DNA of 64,000 nucleotides from Lutraria lutraria (Eukaryota; Mollusca; Bivalvia; Venerida; Mactridae), in assembly GCA_964023205.1 (NCBI GenBank), contig OZ026836.1, positions 3,789,501 to 3,853,500 of the forward strand, read 5' to 3'. The notes under the pieces were generated by a model. That model ran no database searches and was not told where the DNA came from. It saw only the letters and a program-made list of their open reading frames with translations. Below are positions 58,175 through 64,000 of the stretch, piece by piece. The translations under genes were made by a program, and so were the position numbers. Each line of letters begins with the position of its first letter. Positions within the stretch are counted from its first letter, which is position 1.

Positions 58175-59255
58175 TCTCTCTAATTTCAGAAGGTAACTCA
58201 TTAAGATGATACATCAATATACATGAAAATACAAACAAATATAACGATGAACATCCTATTTGCTACGAGGCCTACTTTAACAAAAAAGTTTTACCATAGA
58301 AACATAAGTATATGACAGGCATAAATTAAATAAAGATTAAACATGTCAAATAATCACAAATAAGAACGATATACTACAGAGATACCTAAAACTTAAGTAT
58401 AGTACACAAAATTAAAGCATACAATAAGTCTGTTTTTAGTAGAAATTGTTTGAGATTATATTTAAAGTTGTTTATATTTGTTAAAAGTCTAATATCAACT
58501 GGTATTTTGTTCCATATTTCCATACTACAATAACTAAACGTTCTTTTAAGGTAATTGGTGTTAGGGGTTTTATGTGTTAGATTCTTATTTGATACTTACC
58601 GTAGTTTATAAACGGTATTGGTTGAGAAAGTAAGAAGCTCATTTATGTAAGTAGGTGTTAAGTGTTGAATGGATTTATAAACTAGTAGACATGTAAAATA
58701 TTTGCATCTGCTTGAAAATTAAAGTATATTGATATCATTAAGAATTTATGAGGAACACGATACTGGTTCTGCATTAGTTATGATTCTATCTGATCGTTTC
58801 TGTAGCTTAGTTATCCGATTTACATATCGTTGACTTGCCTTGTGCCATGTTATACATCAAAAATCAAATATCGGTGTAATATATGCATTGTAAAAAAGTC
58901 GTTTCATTTCAGCGGTAAGAAAATACTGAATACGTTGTAAAAGAAATAATGTTGAAACCATTTTCTTACAAGTTTTGTCAATGTGGGTTTGCCAAGATAA
59001 ATGTTTATCTATATAGACTCCTAAAGTGTCTGCGATTCTACATTGATTATTTTAGTATTTTTGATATATAGTTCAAGGTCGTTAATGTTGCGTAGTTTTT
59101 GTTTAGAACCAACAGTCATGCATGTAGTTGCAAGAGGGTTTATAGCCATGTCGTTTTTGTCACACCAGCTTAGTGTGGTAATTAAGTCTGTCTGTAGTTT
59201 TAATTGAATGACATTTATGTCATTTGCTTTATAATGTAGTATAGTTGTATTATAT
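58175..59255 (-). mobile_element. LINE reverse-transcriptase fragment in the 3' flank of gene 2
   Basis: Minus-strand translation near 59050-59180 gives TTLSWCDKNDMAINP, CMTVGSKQKLRNI and LELYIKNTKII, the thumb-side RT segment of non-LTR elements. Further segments, with stops, run to about 58400. Gene 1 lacks this insertion: its flank passes directly from the stop codon to AAGCGTGGTT, which resumes here at 59260. Confidence 0.6.
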
Positions 59256-59259
59256 TATC

Positions 59260-60430
59260 AAGCGTGGTTGCTTACTATCCAACACTTATGTAAGAACTGA
59301 CGTTTTGGTAATATATATTTATTAAGCGATTTCATACATGTTTGGGTACATATAATTTGTTTCTTTCTTGTTTCTAAAATAAAAATACGAAGGCAGTTGG
59401 TCATCCAAAAATCTGATACCCAATGTTATAGTTATGATGCACCTAAAATACGTGTTTACATACAATAGGTAGGCTTATATGAAATACTAATCAAAGGGAT
59501 ATTGTCGAGAAGACGTAATGATCTCTCGAAATAGACATAGATTCATGGAAACATACAGAGGGAAGTTTACCTACATACTTATCTGAAACTATTTCATCAA
59601 TATATAAACATACCTGTAAAACCAACGCGGGAAACTGTATACAACATAAAACAATACGAGATTGTTAGATAGTGGATGGATAGTATATACGGTTCATCGG
59701 AGGTAATGTTAAGCAAAGATTTTTCTCAGATATGTCGTATTGTCAAACTTGGAATTTAATTATTAATTATACACACTCATTAGTATGTATTTATCATTGT
59801 TCTAATAGTACCATAAACTGAATATACAATGTATATGATCATTGCACTTTTATATATGCTTTATTTACATGCTATATTTATCTATATATCATTTAATAAA
59901 CAGTTAATAAAGTGATTCAGTATGTTTATTGTCTGTTAAACCTTGATTAAGAGATATTTTGCCTGACCCTTTTCCTTCTAAGTCTTGATGATTATTAGCA
60001 TATCATTTTTATTTCTTTATATCAATCTTTCAGTTTTTCTTTTATTTATTCCATTTTTTACTTGTTATTTCTCCTTACAGTAAGGTAAAATAATATTATT
60101 CTTATTGTCTTTATCTGATTTATTTCCCGCCTTGTATTTTGTGAAATAAATTCGTTTAAACTAAGCTCAATTTGAACAATTGCCATTGGAAATCGACCGA
60201 CTGATCACGGGATTCACATCAAGGGTGTGCACGTGAATCCGGGATAGACCTTGTACTCGTCGATATCCTATACACACACCGTTCGACAGTTGTTAAATGG
60301 CATTGTAGTTACTAATATATCCGATTGCGATTTGGACGATATATTGTCCCTGGTTCTGAATAATCCTAGGACGTTCTACTCACGTATAATTGGCAAAACA
60401 TCGTTGATTTCACGAATTTCAACAAAGAAA
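59260..60430. repeat. Duplicated 3' flank of MIEAP-like gene 2
   Basis: Collinear with 18255-19400 (shared blocks include AAGCGTGGTTGCTTACTATC, GGAAGTTTAC and CCGACTGATCACGGGATT). No gene supported. Confidence 0.65.
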
Positions 60431-62025
60431 TAATGAATGTACCACATTAAACTGGACAGACAGTAATTAGAACATAGTCCATAATTATACAAACGACAAA
60501 CTCTTGCATAAAACAGATCCTTGCACGAAATTCTGATAATGTCAATTATTCCAAATTATAAGGACCCCTCACAAAGACATTGGTGTGTAAATATATCTCT
60601 TTTACAACGTACGTACAATTTTGAGTATTTTTTTTATTTCAATGTGTTTTTTCATAGTGTATAAATGCATCCTACATTTTGACCTAGTTGTCAACACATG
60701 TTACTATAAGAGTATCATGTTGGGTCATTACGTAATTTCAAATACATCTAACTGGCGATACAAATATCTTATCGCCTCTGTTTTTTCTCCAAATGTGTTA
60801 GTGGTTAAATTTTGTTTAAAAGATTGCATTTCTTCTTGTACGAAGGCGTTTGTATATCGTATATATATGTTTAAAATGCAATTCATTTTGCTAGATTTAT
60901 ACATCAGTTTATAACGCATGACAACTTGACTGTCTTCTGTTCTACCATTACAATTTTGTTTACAAAAAAATATGTAAGCTTTTGACGTGTATTTTTATTG
61001 TTTGATTTGTACCTGGGAAGTTGTTAATCTTGCAGGTTCTATGATGAGTTGAGCAGAATGTTGAAGACAATAAGTTTTTGCATTAAATTTTGTTGTTTGA
61101 AGGCCATGTTGTAATTTATGATATCATATATGCTTGTATATAATATGTCTATACATGTTACCTTCGTTAAATAAAAAATATTAGTATTATTATAACAGGA
61201 ACCATGGGTAAAGCGCCTGGAGTTCAAAGGTTCAAAACCAGCATCGGTCGAAATTTTAACGGCGGATTATTTCAAAATTCCTTAGAATAGGCCTAAGTAC
61301 CGATTAGAATTATTTGTACGTTGTTGCTAAGGAATCTGGTATTAAAAGATGTATGTGGCAGTATAAAGAAATAGGTATCAATATCAATCAAATGATAGGT
61401 TTTAATAGAAAACGGAAAGATACATTATAGATCTACTATTCATTTTGTTCGTGTCCGGAAATTCTATTAATGGAGTCAAACCTGTGAATCAATGCTATCA
61501 TTGGGAAGGGCAAATGGACAGATGGTCCGAGGAAATCTTTTCGAAATTATCTATGGCTGTTTTTAAAAGAATGGCGTTTATTTAAAGGATGACATTTATT
61601 TGGATGTGGCCGTTACACAGGTTTGACTATATATGTTACTGAATTACTGGTATTATTATGAAGTAGGTGAATGTAGGTATGAATAAAACATTGTTTTGGT
61701 CATCGAATTCATCAGTAGTACAAGTGTGGTAACCATATTTATTACACCGATGTATTCTATTTAAATGCTTAGACACAGCAAACAGGTTTCAATACGACAA
61801 TAAAATATTGATCTTGAAATACCACACTTGTACATTTCATATAAACCAGGAAGTAAATCAAACAGAAGGTCGCGTAATATAAGCTAACGTTTCAGCAAAC
61901 ATTTCGGCAAAAAAGCTTGTTTACGTGAGAACTAGTTTAACACATTCTGTACTTGAAATCGTAAAATTGTATTTCGCTCAGTAACGTTTAAGTTCCTGAT
62001 AAGTCAAATATTGTGAAGTTTTAAT
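60431..62025. other. Region upstream of MIEAP-like gene 3
   Basis: No supported coding sequence. Holds a CAGTCAAACC-type MITE (61472-61630). The last 200 bp match the region upstream of gene 2 and are probably promoter. Confidence 0.4.
61472..61630. mobile_element. Short MITE, AGTCAAACCTGTG termini
   Basis: AGTCAAACCTGTG at the left and CACAGGTTTGACT at the right form a perfect 13-bp TIR. Same family as 12667-12772. Confidence 0.6.
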
Positions 62026-62556
62026 ATGGCTATCGAAGTGATCCTTTTAGGGATTGCATTGGGTATTTGTGTACTTATTATCATCGGAATATGTGTTTGC
62101 TGTTTAAATGGGTAAGTAAATTATTTACATTGTATTCACCATTGCTTTATATTTCAATCAATATGCACATGTAAAAATTAGAATTTGTAGTTTGTAGCTA
62201 TTTATAAATTTGCTACATTGTGTTACAGAGACAGTCAAGTTTCGAAAAATCAAAAAGTGTCATTTGCATACAGGTGTTATTTGTTCGCAGGTGAAGTAGA
62301 GCATAAAATACAAAATTCTCTGAAGTATGACATTTCTTGACTGTTTCTCGGTATGCTAATCAGTATATTACAAAATAACTTAAATAAGCATACGTGTACA
62401 TGCACATTATCACTCGGAAAGATACAAAACAAACTGCATGATGTTTCTATATTCTAATATTCGATATACAGAATGCTTGATGAAGTTAGTCTTGAAAATC
62501 CAGGACTGCTTAGTACGCTCAAACGTATAACACAACAATCCAGCTTCACTTCTTAA
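62026..62556 (+). CDS. MIEAP-like gene 3, first exon, with possible short terminal exon
   Basis: ATG at 62026 opens an 86-nt exon (to 62111, donor GTAAGT, phase 2) encoding the same 28-residue membrane anchor as gene 2, ending ICVCCLNG. The remaining exons expected of a full gene lie beyond the window. At 62472 an acceptor (ATACAG|A) fits phase 2 and opens a short exon, MLDEVSLENPGLLSTLKRIT and a few more residues to TAA 62554-62556, which would give a roughly 57-residue anchored peptide. The matching place in gene 2 (47876) stops after two codons. The first exon is well supported; the second is tentative. Confidence 0.5.
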
Positions 62557-62999
62557 CTAGACATACACCATGGGCATCAACATTAAGGACACCATTATAT
62601 ATCCGAATATGTAATATCCGAAGTTGGTACGCTTTTGTATGTTTTTTTATAGTAATAAATTGATATGTTTTATTCGCAGGAACACTAATTTTATAACAGA
62701 ACATACTTGACATTATCTTTATCGTTTATAGATAGCTGACAATCATGATTGTTTATCATAATATTTCTATACGCTGGAAATTTCATAGATTGTTTGTGAT
62801 AAGGGGCGTTACTAACAAAACGTTCGGCGATTACACTGTCCGTTGTTGACAGTTGTCCCTTGTTCACGGGTATTCGTCAAAACAAAACAAAAATACAATA
62901 CAAATAAACACATGTCATGTGATAGGTTGAAAAGGCATTAATGAGAAATCATAATTAACAATATATACTAGTAATCTATTTTTTTTTTAAAAACATGTA

Positions 63000-64000
63000 C
63001 GTAAATTTTGCTAAGAGGGTGAACATATAATCAATTAAGAGTATTTAACATGGAAGTTCTAAGAGATAAAGCTTGTTTTATAAATCAACCAGTTTTTAGT
63101 AAAACAGTTTTATTTTGAGTATTTAGTAATTCAAGAAATTTAAACATAGATGTTTTTTATGATAATAGTTAGGTATAAAGTTTTTCCTTAAGTCTTTGAA
63201 TATAGGGCAAATACATATAAAATGGTACTCGTCTTCAATGTCATTTTTGCAAAGTAAACAATAACGTTGATTTTTTTCGATTTTATTTCTGTTATAACGG
63301 CCTGTTTGTATTCTTAGAGGGTGTTGGGACAATCTAAGCTTAGTAAAAAAATCTTAAATTATTAGGCAAAGTGTCAAGATAACTTTCAGACTGGAATATT
63401 GTTTTAATGTGTTTATAGTTTTCAAGCAAAGCGTTTCTTTGTATCCCCAATAACCATTCCTGAATAAAAACACCAATAACACGTTGCTTAAAATTGGAAG
63501 AAACGAAGCTACATCAATATTGTCACAATTTTCAAAAACAAATGAAAAACCATAATCGTTTAATAATTTTCTAACATTTGAAACCCAATTTATTAACCCT
63601 TTCTTACAATCTAAAAGAGCCTGTTTGTACACTGTTTTCATTATAATATTATCTGTGTTTAATAATTTACTTTGAGCAACCCCACACCTCTGAAGCATAT
63701 CCTAAAATTGATCAAACAAAGGCATCAAATAACTGGATTAATAATTTTGGTTTTAATTTATACTTTTTACAATTAATTAGTAAAATATTTAATGCCTTTA
63801 CAGCTTTTCCAGGTAGAAACTCTTGATGGAGGTTAAATTACCCGTATAATTAAACACAGTACCCTGATAGTTAAAATCGTTTACCATTTCGATTTGTTTG
63901 TTATCATATAGCCAATGTTCGTTTTGTAATAATTTTCCGCGTTTTATCGGAATTCACTCTAAGCCACCATTTATCACAATATGTTTTCAAACAATTTAAA
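63000..64000 (-). mobile_element. LINE reverse-transcriptase 3' part, truncated by the window edge
   Basis: Minus strand: near 63900-64000 LKTYCDKWWLRVNSDKTRKI (RT palm/thumb motif), 63354-63698 a stretch with LLDCKKGLINWVSNVRKLL, and 63123-63332 HPLRIQTGRYNRNKIEKNQ with CLLCKNDIEDEYHFICICP. These are consecutive parts of one LINE protein, in different frames, so probably decayed. It runs off the right edge. Confidence 0.65.

Overview
The window is animal nuclear DNA: AT-rich, with GT-AG introns, TATA boxes, AATAAA signals, microsatellites and many transposons. Tandem genes for proteins resembling mitochondria-eating protein (MIEAP/SPATA18), tRNA-derived SINEs, DIRS/Ngaro, hAT, LINE and Polinton elements suggest a bivalve mollusc. 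The species is an inference; nothing here names it.

Layout. (a) 1-9.4 kb: two oppositely oriented paralogous genes for small secreted cysteine-containing peptides (minus strand, exons at 1-75 and 1474-1602; plus strand, exons within 3100-8516), plus two orphan exon candidates. (b) 12.4-18.2 kb: a complete 12-exon MIEAP-like gene (438 aa) with an N-terminal membrane anchor and four interchangeable 63-nt coiled-coil exons. (c) 19,441-36,628: a complete, apparently intact 17.2-kb Polinton/Maverick (endogenous DNA-virus-like element) with ~255-bp terminal inverted repeats (TIRs), a 6-bp target-site duplication (TSD) ACTGTA and 20 genes: protein-primed DNA polymerase B, RVE integrase with chromodomain, adenain-like protease, packaging ATPase, major and minor capsid proteins, core/pX-like proteins and accessory genes. 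(d) 37.2-45.2 kb: a long-TIR DNA transposon remnant (5-bp TSD GACAT) holding a degenerate Ngaro/DIRS retrotransposon with split direct repeats. (e) 47.4-58.2 kb: a second, rearranged MIEAP-like copy with nested hAT-like, CCGG-TIR and LINE insertions. (f) 62.0 kb: first exon of a third copy; (g) 63.0-64.0 kb: the 3' part of a LINE running off the window.

The most unusual signal is in the Polinton. Its outer genes do not end at AATAAA. They end at single or tandem 16-nt hairpins that match the replication-dependent histone mRNA 3' stem-loop (GGYYCTTTTCAGRRCC with CCAAC before and ACC after), most followed by a purine-rich U7-type downstream element. One pair lies in each TIR, so both outward-reading terminal genes end in the TIRs. 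Two of the stem-loop genes are divergent and share an intergenic region with four CCAAT boxes at an exact 24-bp period, an arrangement typical of histone gene pairs; a third has three ATF/CREB-like sites. The central capsid, replication and packaging genes lie in long minus-strand runs with ordinary AATAAA ends. I infer two expression classes, one possibly tied to S phase.

One stem-loop gene encodes a 74-aa protein with an N-terminal MGNC acylation signal and two copies of LYPDL, the ALIX-binding late-domain motif. A gene head-to-head with the polymerase encodes two retroviral-nucleocapsid-type CCHC knuckles. A 375-aa core protein carries histone-H1-like SPAK repeats. Together these suggest ESCRT-linked egress and a chromatin-like packaged genome; all such roles are inferred from motifs.
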